Source: Enterobacter sp. ENT03 (GTDB lineage: Bacteria > Pseudomonadota > Gammaproteobacteria > Enterobacterales > Enterobacteriaceae). From it: a stretch of DNA of 64,000 bases. A program made the translations under genes and the position numbers. How positions within the stretch are numbered: the first letter of the stretch is position 1; the number at the start of each line of letters is the position of its first letter. The notes under the pieces were generated by a model, which was not told the origin of the DNA, ran no database searches, and was given only the letters and a program-made list of their open reading frames with translations. Below are positions 47,601-57,060 of the stretch, piece after piece. The stretch spans positions 273,066-337,065 of the forward strand of contig NZ_JAHUXA010000002.1 of assembly GCF_019218745.1 (NCBI RefSeq). The letters are read 5' to 3'.

Positions 47601-50600
47601 CGGCAACTGGAGCATTTCTCTGACGGCGGGCGCACTGTCCGGCGCGGCGGATGGCCCGCTGACCGTGACGGCAACGGCGGTGGTCAACGGCGTGACGGTC
47701 AGCGACAGCCACACCGTTAACCTGATCCTCAATTCGCTGCCGCAGGCAACCAGCGATCCGCTGTTTGGCGACGGCGTGCTGAACGGCAGTGAAATTCAGC
47801 AAAACCAGATCCTCACCGGCGACACTGGTGTTTCCGGGCCGGGGCAGACGGTCAGCGTTACGCTCGGCGGCAATACTTATACCGGCACGGTAAGCGAGAA
47901 CGGGCAGTGGAGCGTCACCATCCCGTCCGGCGCACTCGACGGGTTAACCAACGCGAATTCGCCGCTGCCGGTCACCGTGACGGTGACGGATATTGCCGGT
48001 AACACGGACACCAGTGCGCCGATCAACGTCAGTATTGACGTCGAGCCGCCGGTGCTGAGTTTCGATCCGTTTGCCGTTAACGACATTCTTAATCTGGCGG
48101 AAGCCGGGTCAACGCAGACGCTCTCCGGCATCGCCAGTGGCGCAGGCGCAGGCCAGCCGGTAACCGTGGTGCTCAACGGCCAGACGTATACCGGCACCAC
48201 GGGCGCGAACGGCGTCTGGTCGGTGAATATTCCGTCATCGGCATTGCAGGCGCTGCCGGACGGCCAGGCGACCTTTACCGTCACGGTGACGGATGCGGCG
48301 CAAAACAGCACCACCGCCAGTCATAACATCAGCGTGCGCATCGATCCGCAGAAACAGCCCTTGCTGACCATCGATCCGGTAGCCGGCGATAATGTCCTCG
48401 ACGCCGCCGAACGCGGGGAAACCATTACCCTCACCGGGAAAGTGTTTCACGTTGAGGCGGGCCAGACGGTTACCGTCACTCAGGGTACTTCCAGCTGGAC
48501 CGGCACGGTGGGCACCGACGGCACCTGGCAGGTGACTATTCCGCAGGGCGATCTGGCGGGGCTGCTGGACGGTAACTATGCGCTGAACGTGAAAGTCAGT
48601 GATACGGCTGGTAACAGCACCAGCGCCACCCGTCCGTTTACCGTGGATTCCACCGTCAGCGCCATTTCTGTTGCACCGCTCACCGGCGATGATCGGGTGA
48701 GCGTCAGCGATATTAGCAGTGGTCTGACGATCAGCGGCAGCTCGGTCGGGCTGGCAGACGGCACGCCCGTCACCATCACGCTGAACGGTAAGCTGTATCA
48801 GGCCACCGTCGGCGCAGGCGGGGCGTGGAGCGTTACGGTTCCGGCGGCCGATGCCCGTGCTATCAGCGATGGCAACACGACCCTCACGGTATCGGCGCAG
48901 GACAGCAGCGGAACTGTCGTCAACAGCAATCATCAGTTCATCATCATTACCCATGCGTTGCCTGAGGTTGCCATGAACCAGCCGTTTACCGACGGCATTG
49001 TTAACGGCAGCGAAGCGTTGGCGGGCGGTACACTGAGCGGCACCACCGGCGTCAGCGGCGCAGGTCAGGTCGTGCAGGTTCAGATCGGCACCGGCCCCCA
49101 GGCGCAGACGTTGACCGCCACCGTCGATGCCAGCGGCAACTGGTCGGTAAACGTGCCGTCAACGGTATTAAACACTCTGGCTGACGGCACCGTGCCGGTG
49201 GTGATCACCGCCACCGACGTGGCCGGTAACCCGGCGGTGCTGGAAAGCAGTATTGTGGTGGATAAAACCCCGCCGCTGCTCAGCGTCGATCTGGTGTCAA
49301 ACGATGGCATCGTCAATGCCGCGGAAGCAGCAGGCCCGATGGTGATCACCGGCAGCGCCACGCCTTACGATCCGGCACAACCGCAAACCGTCGTGGTGCA
49401 GATCAACGGCCAGACCTATAACGCGCTGATCCAGAATGGCGGCAACTGGAGCGTGACGCTACCTGCCGGGGCGCTCAACGGTATCCCGGATGGACCGGTC
49501 AGTATGACGGTGGTGGCCACCGACAGCGCGGGCAACAGCGCCATACTCAAACCGACCTTTACCCTCGACGCCTCGCCGGCCAATGCGCCGCAGGTGACGA
49601 TGAACAGCATTTCAACAGACAACTACGTTAACGCCAGTGAAGCCGGCACGCCGCTGGTGGTCTCTGGCTCGACGGTGAACGTTGAAGCCGGGCAAACTGT
49701 GACCGTCACGCTGAACGGCGTGGGTTATCCGACCACCGTCCAGCCCGACGGCAGCTGGAGCGTTTCGATCCCGGCAGGCGCACTGGCGGCGGTGCAGGAC
49801 GGCGTGCAGCCGATCCGCGTCACCGTCAGCGATAAGGCGGGTAACGTCGATGACGCGACGCAAAATGTGACCTTTATTGCGCAACCGGCCAGCCAGCCGA
49901 CGCTCACCATCGACAAGGTGGCGGGCGATAACGTGATCAATGACACGGAAAGCGGCAGTACCGTCACCATCACCGGCGCGTCCACGCATCTGACGCAGGG
50001 CACCGTGGTGACCATCACGCTCGCACCGAACGGCGGCAGCTATACCGCCACCATTGGCGCAGACGGGAAATGGTCGGTCGCGGTTCCGTCAGGCGTTGTC
50101 AGCAGCCTTGTGGATCAAACCTATACCGTCACCGCGACTGCCAGCGATCTTGCTAATAACCCGGCGAGCAACACCCAGCAGGTGCGCGTCGATACCGTCG
50201 GGCCGGACATCACGCTTAACAGCAGCTTCCTGTCCGATGGTCTGATCAACATCAGCGAATCCGCCACCGCGCAGACCCTGAGCGGTACCACCGCGCCAGG
50301 CTCCATCGTATCGCTTACGATCAACGGCACCGCTATCGAAACCCGGGCCGATCAGTCGGGGAACTGGAGCATTGCCATTCCGGCAGAGGAATTACAGGCG
50401 CTGCCGCAGAATGAGTCCTCCCTGACGTTGACCGCCACGGATCCGGACGGCAACGTCACCAACCAGCCGCTGCTGATTAACGTCGGTAACGCCGCGCTGC
50501 CCACCATCACCCTCACTAATTCGGGGGTGCTGAGCGATGGCATGGTCAATACCCTTGAAGCCGCCGGTCCGGGCCAGATCTCAGGGGTGTCGACCGGGCT

Positions 50601-53600
50601 GCCGGTTGGCGCGATCATCACGCTGGTTATCGGCACGGTGCGGATTGGCACCGCCACGGTGGACACGGGCGGAAGCTGGACGGCGACCATCCCGGCTGGC
50701 ACCTTTGAGCAGTTTACTGACGGCCCGTACACCATTACCGCCAGCGCCAGCGATATTTACGCTAACCCGGCCAGCGGTAGTCTGGGCATAGAAGTGGTCA
50801 TTGATACTCCGACCGCCTCGCTGCCGACCACGCCGTTTACCGACGGCATTATTAACCAGCTGGAAGCCAGCACCGGCCAGACGTTAACAGGCTCGACCGG
50901 ACTTACCGGCGGCGGGCAGACCGTGTCGATCACCCTTGACGGCGGCGATCTGAGTGGTCCTGTCGTCGTTGAGGGGGCGGTGGACAATAACGGTAACTGG
51001 ACGGTGCAACTGCCATCGAGCGTGTTGCAGGATCTTAATGACGGCGAATACACCCTGGCGGTGACGGTCACCGATAAAGCCGGCAATACCGCCACCAGCC
51101 CGACGGTAGACTTCGACGTTCGCGCGGACACGCTGCCGACACCGACGCTGAACACCGCGTTCGGCAATGGCGTGTTGATCAGCAGTGAAGTAGCAGACAG
51201 CACCTTGACCGGTACTACGGGACTGGATAAAGCCAGTATTCAGACCATTCAGGTGAGTATTAACAACGGGCCGCTGATCACCATCAGCAATGCCAATATT
51301 GATGCCAACGGTCAGTGGACGCTGCCGGTGAGCGCCGGTACGCTCGGCGCGCTGCCGGATGGCACGATCCCGGTGAAAATCATCGTCACCGACACCGCGG
51401 GGAACGTGATTTCTGGCGGGGGTAACTTCCAGGCGGTGATCAATAACGTGCCGGAGGTGACGCTGGGCACCCTGTTCACCGATGGCGTGCTGAACAATCC
51501 GGAGGCGACGGCGGGCCAGGTGCTGACCGGTAACTCTGGCGTTACCGGTGCCGGGCAGACCGTCACCGTCACCCTTAACGGCGTGCCGTACAACACCGGG
51601 GCGACGGTGGATGCTAACGGACAGTGGAGCGTAACGCTGCCGCCGTCGGCCTTAACCGGCTTAACCAATGGTCAGACGCAGACCGTGATCGTCACCGTGA
51701 CGGATGTCTACGGTAACAGCGACTCCGCCACGCAAACCTTTGTGCCGCAACTGGCGCTGCCGACACCCAGTGTCACTAACCTGTTTGGCGGCGATGAAAT
51801 TCTGAATATCAGTGAAGCAGCGGGGCCGCTGACGCTGACCGGCAGCACGGGTCTGAGCGGGGGTGGACAGTTTGTCACCGTCACCATTGATGTCGACGGC
51901 GTGACCTACATTGCCAATGTGGATGCGAATGGGCAGTGGTCGGTTTCCTTGCCTGCCGGGACGCTACAGGGCCTCAATCCCAATGAATCTCATGCCATTA
52001 TCGTGCGCGCCGAAGATCAGTACGGTAACACTGAAACCGCCAGCCAGTCCTTTGCGGTCGCCTTCGACGCGCCGACCGTGAAGGTCGTCTCGCCGGTATT
52101 TGGCGATGGCTATCTGAATATCAGCGAAGCGTCCGGGCCGTTAACCCTGTCCGGCACCTTTACCTCTCGCGATCCGTCGGCGACAACGGTGCAGGTGACT
52201 ATCGGCGGTAAACTCTTTACCGCCATCGTCGATCCGCAAACGGGAAGCTGGACGCTGGCGCTGGACAGCAATAGCTGGACCGGTGTCGCGCGCGGTCAGC
52301 AGAGCGTGACGGTCACCGTGACCGACAACGCCCTTAACACTGCCAGCATCAGCGCGCCTGTGGTGATCGCACTCAACCAGCCAACCATTTCGGTCAACGC
52401 GCCGTTTGGCAACGGCGATCTCGACTGGACGGAAAGCCAGCAGCTGCAAACCCTTACCGGCACTACCAGCAACGTGGAAGCGGGGCGCACCATTACCATC
52501 ACGCTGGCAGGGCAGACCTTTACCACCACGGTACAGCCAGGCAACACCTGGGCATTGCAGCTCACGCCGCAGCAGATGGCGACACTCACTAACGGCAGCG
52601 CCACGCTGGTGGCGACGGTTAACGATGTTGCCGGTAACCCGGCCACCAGCGGACCGGTCAATGTCACCATCGACACTGTACCGCCAGCCTTCAGCGTGAC
52701 GGTGAACCCGGTGGCGGGCGATAACATTATCAACGCCAGCGAATTTAACGCCGCGCCGACGATTGCCGTCAGCGGGGAGAGTAACGGCTACCCGGCGGGC
52801 ACCGTGCTGAACATCACCGTTAACGGCGTGCTTGTCGGTACCGCCACGGTGGACGGCAGCGGCAGTTGGACGATCAATCTGCCCACCAGCACCTTCCCGA
52901 ACCAGGGGGATTACACCCTGGTCGCCACCAGCCAGACCGCGCCGAATACCGCGTCGTCGGTGGTGGTGCAGGTGGATACTGTCCTGCCGACGGTGACCCT
53001 TAATGCGGTGTCCGGTGATGACGTGATCAACGCCGCAGACAGTGGCTCACCGCTGACCCTGAGCGGCACCGCCAGCCTGTCCGAAGCCGGACGCACGGTG
53101 GCGGTCACCCTGAACAACAAAACCTACTACGCGGTGGTCGGCGCTGACGGCACCTGGTCCACGGTCGTGCCGCAGGCGGATGTCGCCGCGCTGCCGCAGG
53201 GCAGTAGTCCGGTTATCGCCCGTTTGAGCGATGGCGCGGGCAACCCGGCGCAGGATGGCCGCATCATCAGCGTGGATCGCGATGGCCCGCTGCTGGAAGT
53301 GAATGCCCTCAGCCTGCCGGCGGTACTGAACACGGTGGAAGCCGGTACTGGCCTGCTGGTGCAGGGGCGCGGTGAACCGGGTAACACCGTCAAGGTCACC
53401 CTCGGCCCGCTCAGCTGGAGTAGTACGGTCGATAGCAACGGAAACTGGAGCCACACCTTCCCGGAACTGGATCTGCGCACGCTCAGCGACGGTGCGCAGG
53501 TGATCAACATCACCTCCACCGATGCGGCGGGTAATACGTCAAGCAACAACGTCGGGCTTAACGTCGCCCTCAACCAGGGCCTCGGCGTGCTGGTCAACGA

Positions 53601-56600
53601 TGTCTTCGGTACTGACGGCGTGCTGAACGTCGCGGAATCGCTGGTGACGCAGCTGGTGACCGGGCAGGTGAGCGGCGACTATCGCGGCGCCACGGTGAAA
53701 GTGACCATTGCCGGGGTGAGCACCACCATCCCGACCACCGTGGTCGGTGCGGATGGCAAATTCACGATCCAGTTGCCGCCAGACCTGTGGGTCGGCCTGA
53801 CGCAGCAAACCCTGCAATTGCAGGTGAACGTGACCGATATTAACGGTAACACCACGAATAAGATCATTAATGTCGGCACGGCGCTGACCGATCTGCCGGT
53901 GATCAGTGATATTACGGTCGCGGGCGATAACATCATTAACCTGGTCGACAGCACCGCCAGTCAGGTGGTGTCGCTGGGACTGAGCAATGCGGCGAACGTC
54001 GCGGGCGTGGTCGTCACTATCGCCGGGCAGACCATTCAGGGGACGCAGGATGCGCTGGGCAACTGGATCGCCACTCTACCGCCGTCGTTACTCGGCGCGC
54101 TGCCGGATGGCAATGTCGGTCTTGCGGTCAGCGTGACGGATAAATTCGGCAACGTCGTCAACGGCACTGCGGGTATCACCGTCGCCGTGAAAACCCAGCC
54201 TGCCATTGTGCTCGACCCGCTGTTTGGCGATGGCGTGCTGAGTATTCCTGAACTGCTGAACGGCGTGATCAGCGGCACAGCCACCGGGCTGAATGGCCGT
54301 ACCCTGAGCATTAAAGTCGGCAATACCACCGCGTTCACCACCAATGTGGATGGCAACGGGAAATGGTCCATTGCCCTGCCGGACACGGTGAAATCCGTGC
54401 TCCAGGGGCTGGGTTCGGGCAATGTGGCGGTGAGCGTCGAGGCGACCGATCAGTATGGTAATAACGCCGCGGTGGGCAGCAACGTCGCGCTTAATCTGCT
54501 GCCGCCGGTGCTGAATGCCGTGACGCTGTTTGGCGATGGACTGCTGAGCGCCGCCGATGCGCTGCTGACACAGACCATTACCGGCAGCGTCGGGCTGGCC
54601 CCGGCCGGTTCAACGGTGAGCGTAGCGGTGGGCGGGAAAACCTTTGCGGGCGTGGTGGCGGGGAACGGCACCTTCAGCATTACCGTTAGCCCGGCGGATC
54701 TCGCCACCCTTGCAGACGGCACGCTGACGCCTGTCGTCACTATTCTGACGCCGGACGGCAACAGCGCGACCATCAACGCCCCGGCGATCAAAGTCGGGCT
54801 GACCAACCTGCCGACGGTGGGAGTTAACCTCGGCACGCTGTTTGGCGGTGACGGCTATCTGAGCCGCGCCGAAGCGGATGTGGCGCAGACCATTAGCGGC
54901 GTCACCAGCCTTGCCAGCGGCACGGTCACCGTGCGCGTCGGCAGCGCCACGCTGACCGGCACCATCAACAATGGCACCTGGTCGGTGAGCGTCCCGTCTT
55001 CGGTCCTGAAAGGATTAGCCGATGGTAATGTCACCGTCAGCGCCAGCGTGCGCGATGATGTAGGCAACCTCGGCACCGGCTCGCAACTGGTGAACGCCAT
55101 TGTTAACGCGCTGCCGACCGTCAGCCTGAATACGCCGTTTGGCGACGGCAACCTCAGCCTGTCGGATCTGCTGGGGGCGCAGGTGCTTAACGGCACCACC
55201 ACCAATCTGGCGGCTGGCACTGCCCTGACCGTTACCCTCGGCGGCCTGACGTTTAACACGACCGTCGGCAGCGATGGCAGCTGGCGCTTACCGCTGCCGA
55301 CCGCCACCCTGCAAGGGCTGACGGACGGTACGCTGTCGGTCGGCGTGACGGCGCGCGATGCGGCGGGTAACGTCGCCAGCGACAGCAAAAATCTGCTGGT
55401 GGCCATCCAGCAGGCGCCGACGCTGATTATTAACTCCCTGTTTGGCGACGGCGGTCTGAGCGCGGCGGATATTCTCAGCGCCCAGGTGATCACCGGCTCC
55501 TCTACCAATGCAGCCGGCTCGCTGGTCAATGTGACGCTGGGCGGCAAGGTTTATCAGACGCTGGTCGGGGCCGACGGTAACTGGTCAGTCACGGTGCCGA
55601 AAACCGATCTCAGCGCGCTGCTTGACGGCACGCTGACGGTGAACGCCTCGGTGACGAATCCGGCGGGCAACGTGGCGGGTACCAGCGGAGTGCTGAACGT
55701 CATCACCCACAGTCTGCCGTCCATTACGTTAAGCTCGCTGTTTGGTAACGACGGCTTCCTTAACGTTGCGGAGTCGAACGGTACGCAGATCATTTCCGGG
55801 CGCATCAACGGCGGGATCACCGACGGTTCCCGCGTGGTGGTGTCGCTGGGCGGCACCAGTTATAACGCCACGGTGAATACCGACGGCAGCTGGTCGTTGC
55901 CGGTTAACAGCACCATTCTGAAAGGGCTGACCGGCGGGGCGCTAAAAGTCGGCGTCTCGGTTATCGACAAAGTGGGCAACACCAACAGCACCAGCGCGGA
56001 TGTGACGGTCAAACTCACCACGCCAGAGCTGTCATGGAACGCGCTGGCGACCCTCAACCCGCTGACCCTGTTAACCAAAGGGTTGACGCTGAGCGGCGGA
56101 TCGCGCAACCTGGCACCGAACTCGGTGGTGCATCTGTCACTGCTGAACGGCACGGTAAGCACCACCGCCGTCACCGACGCCAACGGTAACTGGTCAACAA
56201 CGCTCTTTCTTGGGCTGAACATTCTGAACCTGCTGTCGCTGACCAGCGCGGTTAACCTTTACGCCGCCGATGAAGCAGGTAATACCGGCTATCTGAACGT
56301 CGGCCTTGGCGGGAACATCATCTCCACCACACCGCCTGCCAGCCTGATGGCGATGACGGTGGATGATCCCAGCGTTGTGCTGCACTCCGACAGCATTAAC
56401 ACCGTGCAGGAAACCAGCAGTGCACCGGCCAGCACCCTGACCGCGCGCACGGCGGCCACCGTCACCGAAAGTGAGCATACCGCCGCGCAGCCGGAGGAGG
56501 GGGCCTACACCATCGGCGGCGTCAGCATCACGCTGGCGGATGGCAGCGAAGTCAGCGGCGACAGCGTGCAGGGCAGCGCAGGCAACGACACCATTCATCT

Positions 56601-56988
56601 TGCGACGCTCGGCTTTGTGGAGATCGACGGGGGCGCGGGAACCGATACGCTGCTGCTGGACGGGGTCGATCTGGTGCTTAACCTGATCGATGCTGCTACC
56701 CGCGTGCACAACATCGAGATCATCGATCTGGGTAAATCGGGCACCAACAGCATCACGCTGGATGTGCACGAGGCGCTGACGGTCACCGATAAACCGGAAG
56801 ACGATTTGATCATCAAAGGCAGTACGGGGGATCGCGTCAACCTGGTGCAGGGCAACAGCGACATCTGGTCGGTCAGCGGTCACCGGGAGGTGGATGGCAT
56901 GCAGTTCGACATCTATCACAACAGTTCACAAAGCAACACCTTAGGCGATGTACTGGTGCAGCACGGGCTGCACGTCAATATGGTCTGA
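44644..56988 (+). CDS. bapA: giant type I-secreted biofilm adhesin BapA
   Basis: A protein of about 4,114 residues. The BapA prefix-like N-terminal domain (1-130) is followed by a hydrophobic glycine/alanine stretch (131-153) and poly-Gly, then eight GGTTPP linker repeats (168-229). About 36 Ig-like domains of roughly 100 residues follow (counted from the recurring DGxWSVxxP motif). The C-terminal 150 residues contain an RTX-like segment (GDSVQGSAGNDTIHLATLG) and a type I secretion signal. It should mediate cell-cell and surface attachment. The start is ATG 44644 (GAGGA upstream); the ATG 13 codons earlier lacks a clear ribosome binding site. Its secretion genes follow directly. Confidence 0.93.
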   Translation: MAPKNGLPGTVDIINQKTGDVVMEYPQNADRVVNLSQTSVVRVNASPASVNFYEREGNDLIVHMKDGTTVRYQKFFFLDENGLHSQLVFQDDLGAHQAVFPFASEAGPLAAEAIVPVMSEVAVDSLIGAGGISALAVLGGLAAVGGIVGVAAASGGGGGGSDNDNNNGGTTPPGGGGTTPPDGGGTTPPDGGGTTPPDGGGTTPPDGGGTTPPDGGGTTPPDGGGTTPPLNSTLTVQPIAEDNLLNQQMVSFNQVLSGSTQAANAGSVITIMWGNSVWTTTVNADGSWAFTFPPAILQSLAQGLSTIKVRLVDNSGRTIETSMPVMVDTIPPALDPVDFVPNRIFDSSQLSGDKILRGYSDSADEGSTVLITLNGKTYTAMVDNNGNWQTTIPLADLQALSNGGNYTIDYKITDLAGNITTSNSGFTVNLTAPVIAVNPLTADDVLNNAEIQLDQILSGTTQNIAAGQTVTITLGGQTFYAVVQGDGSWSVTLPSGDLLALADGTNTVTVSVVDKNNQTLTSTHPITVDTAQTGIAIAIVSTDDYLNAAEVTQPLEVRGVTTVVGPAVTVRVEFNGKTYEAVVDNAGYWSAVIPAADLAELKDGPREITATVTLGTQSASDEHILNVAINHVPQPTLSTPFVDGILNAAEREVPQVVSGNTGVSGGGQKVSVLLGGKTYTATVDSDGNWAITVPPADLQTLPQGAVSMIVNASDAAGNTATLPGSAIVDTLAPDLAVLPVSGDGRLGLQDMNIAQALSGISSVNEAGRPVTVVLNNKTYTTTVGSDGNWSITLPPADLRALASGANVAKVTLSDAAGNERVVEQTINVKTTQPSATVTAFAGSDGLDAAEIKTDQLMRGTTTDAEPGSRVAVTIGGNTYQSVVASDGSWTVLIPSGALHQLTPGANTVLISVTDIYGQTTSSPYPVTVDSAPTAVAISIISGNDYIGVQEAAGVVTISGTSAGLPPNTPVQVLVNGTSYPGTVDANGNWSISLTAGALSGAADGPLTVTATAVVNGVTVSDSHTVNLILNSLPQATSDPLFGDGVLNGSEIQQNQILTGDTGVSGPGQTVSVTLGGNTYTGTVSENGQWSVTIPSGALDGLTNANSPLPVTVTVTDIAGNTDTSAPINVSIDVEPPVLSFDPFAVNDILNLAEAGSTQTLSGIASGAGAGQPVTVVLNGQTYTGTTGANGVWSVNIPSSALQALPDGQATFTVTVTDAAQNSTTASHNISVRIDPQKQPLLTIDPVAGDNVLDAAERGETITLTGKVFHVEAGQTVTVTQGTSSWTGTVGTDGTWQVTIPQGDLAGLLDGNYALNVKVSDTAGNSTSATRPFTVDSTVSAISVAPLTGDDRVSVSDISSGLTISGSSVGLADGTPVTITLNGKLYQATVGAGGAWSVTVPAADARAISDGNTTLTVSAQDSSGTVVNSNHQFIIITHALPEVAMNQPFTDGIVNGSEALAGGTLSGTTGVSGAGQVVQVQIGTGPQAQTLTATVDASGNWSVNVPSTVLNTLADGTVPVVITATDVAGNPAVLESSIVVDKTPPLLSVDLVSNDGIVNAAEAAGPMVITGSATPYDPAQPQTVVVQINGQTYNALIQNGGNWSVTLPAGALNGIPDGPVSMTVVATDSAGNSAILKPTFTLDASPANAPQVTMNSISTDNYVNASEAGTPLVVSGSTVNVEAGQTVTVTLNGVGYPTTVQPDGSWSVSIPAGALAAVQDGVQPIRVTVSDKAGNVDDATQNVTFIAQPASQPTLTIDKVAGDNVINDTESGSTVTITGASTHLTQGTVVTITLAPNGGSYTATIGADGKWSVAVPSGVVSSLVDQTYTVTATASDLANNPASNTQQVRVDTVGPDITLNSSFLSDGLINISESATAQTLSGTTAPGSIVSLTINGTAIETRADQSGNWSIAIPAEELQALPQNESSLTLTATDPDGNVTNQPLLINVGNAALPTITLTNSGVLSDGMVNTLEAAGPGQISGVSTGLPVGAIITLVIGTVRIGTATVDTGGSWTATIPAGTFEQFTDGPYTITASASDIYANPASGSLGIEVVIDTPTASLPTTPFTDGIINQLEASTGQTLTGSTGLTGGGQTVSITLDGGDLSGPVVVEGAVDNNGNWTVQLPSSVLQDLNDGEYTLAVTVTDKAGNTATSPTVDFDVRADTLPTPTLNTAFGNGVLISSEVADSTLTGTTGLDKASIQTIQVSINNGPLITISNANIDANGQWTLPVSAGTLGALPDGTIPVKIIVTDTAGNVISGGGNFQAVINNVPEVTLGTLFTDGVLNNPEATAGQVLTGNSGVTGAGQTVTVTLNGVPYNTGATVDANGQWSVTLPPSALTGLTNGQTQTVIVTVTDVYGNSDSATQTFVPQLALPTPSVTNLFGGDEILNISEAAGPLTLTGSTGLSGGGQFVTVTIDVDGVTYIANVDANGQWSVSLPAGTLQGLNPNESHAIIVRAEDQYGNTETASQSFAVAFDAPTVKVVSPVFGDGYLNISEASGPLTLSGTFTSRDPSATTVQVTIGGKLFTAIVDPQTGSWTLALDSNSWTGVARGQQSVTVTVTDNALNTASISAPVVIALNQPTISVNAPFGNGDLDWTESQQLQTLTGTTSNVEAGRTITITLAGQTFTTTVQPGNTWALQLTPQQMATLTNGSATLVATVNDVAGNPATSGPVNVTIDTVPPAFSVTVNPVAGDNIINASEFNAAPTIAVSGESNGYPAGTVLNITVNGVLVGTATVDGSGSWTINLPTSTFPNQGDYTLVATSQTAPNTASSVVVQVDTVLPTVTLNAVSGDDVINAADSGSPLTLSGTASLSEAGRTVAVTLNNKTYYAVVGADGTWSTVVPQADVAALPQGSSPVIARLSDGAGNPAQDGRIISVDRDGPLLEVNALSLPAVLNTVEAGTGLLVQGRGEPGNTVKVTLGPLSWSSTVDSNGNWSHTFPELDLRTLSDGAQVINITSTDAAGNTSSNNVGLNVALNQGLGVLVNDVFGTDGVLNVAESLVTQLVTGQVSGDYRGATVKVTIAGVSTTIPTTVVGADGKFTIQLPPDLWVGLTQQTLQLQVNVTDINGNTTNKIINVGTALTDLPVISDITVAGDNIINLVDSTASQVVSLGLSNAANVAGVVVTIAGQTIQGTQDALGNWIATLPPSLLGALPDGNVGLAVSVTDKFGNVVNGTAGITVAVKTQPAIVLDPLFGDGVLSIPELLNGVISGTATGLNGRTLSIKVGNTTAFTTNVDGNGKWSIALPDTVKSVLQGLGSGNVAVSVEATDQYGNNAAVGSNVALNLLPPVLNAVTLFGDGLLSAADALLTQTITGSVGLAPAGSTVSVAVGGKTFAGVVAGNGTFSITVSPADLATLADGTLTPVVTILTPDGNSATINAPAIKVGLTNLPTVGVNLGTLFGGDGYLSRAEADVAQTISGVTSLASGTVTVRVGSATLTGTINNGTWSVSVPSSVLKGLADGNVTVSASVRDDVGNLGTGSQLVNAIVNALPTVSLNTPFGDGNLSLSDLLGAQVLNGTTTNLAAGTALTVTLGGLTFNTTVGSDGSWRLPLPTATLQGLTDGTLSVGVTARDAAGNVASDSKNLLVAIQQAPTLIINSLFGDGGLSAADILSAQVITGSSTNAAGSLVNVTLGGKVYQTLVGADGNWSVTVPKTDLSALLDGTLTVNASVTNPAGNVAGTSGVLNVITHSLPSITLSSLFGNDGFLNVAESNGTQIISGRINGGITDGSRVVVSLGGTSYNATVNTDGSWSLPVNSTILKGLTGGALKVGVSVIDKVGNTNSTSADVTVKLTTPELSWNALATLNPLTLLTKGLTLSGGSRNLAPNSVVHLSLLNGTVSTTAVTDANGNWSTTLFLGLNILNLLSLTSAVNLYAADEAGNTGYLNVGLGGNIISTTPPASLMAMTVDDPSVVLHSDSINTVQETSSAPASTLTARTAATVTESEHTAAQPEEGAYTIGGVSITLADGSEVSGDSVQGSAGNDTIHLATLGFVEIDGGAGTDTLLLDGVDLVLNLIDAATRVHNIEIIDLGKSGTNSITLDVHEALTVTDKPEDDLIIKGSTGDRVNLVQGNSDIWSVSGHREVDGMQFDIYHNSSQSNTLGDVLVQHGLHVNMV
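45145..45330 (+). repeat. 24-bp tandem repeats encoding a GGTTPPDG linker
   Basis: Eight near-identical units of about 24 bp in bapA encode GG(G)TTPPD repeats. Unit length is a multiple of three, so slippage would change linker length without a frameshift. Confidence 0.85.
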
Positions 56989-57060
56989 TGACCGGATCGC
57001 GGCCTCAGGGACGAGGCGAGGGAACGTAAAATATCACCACGGGCAGCCAAAGGTGGAACC

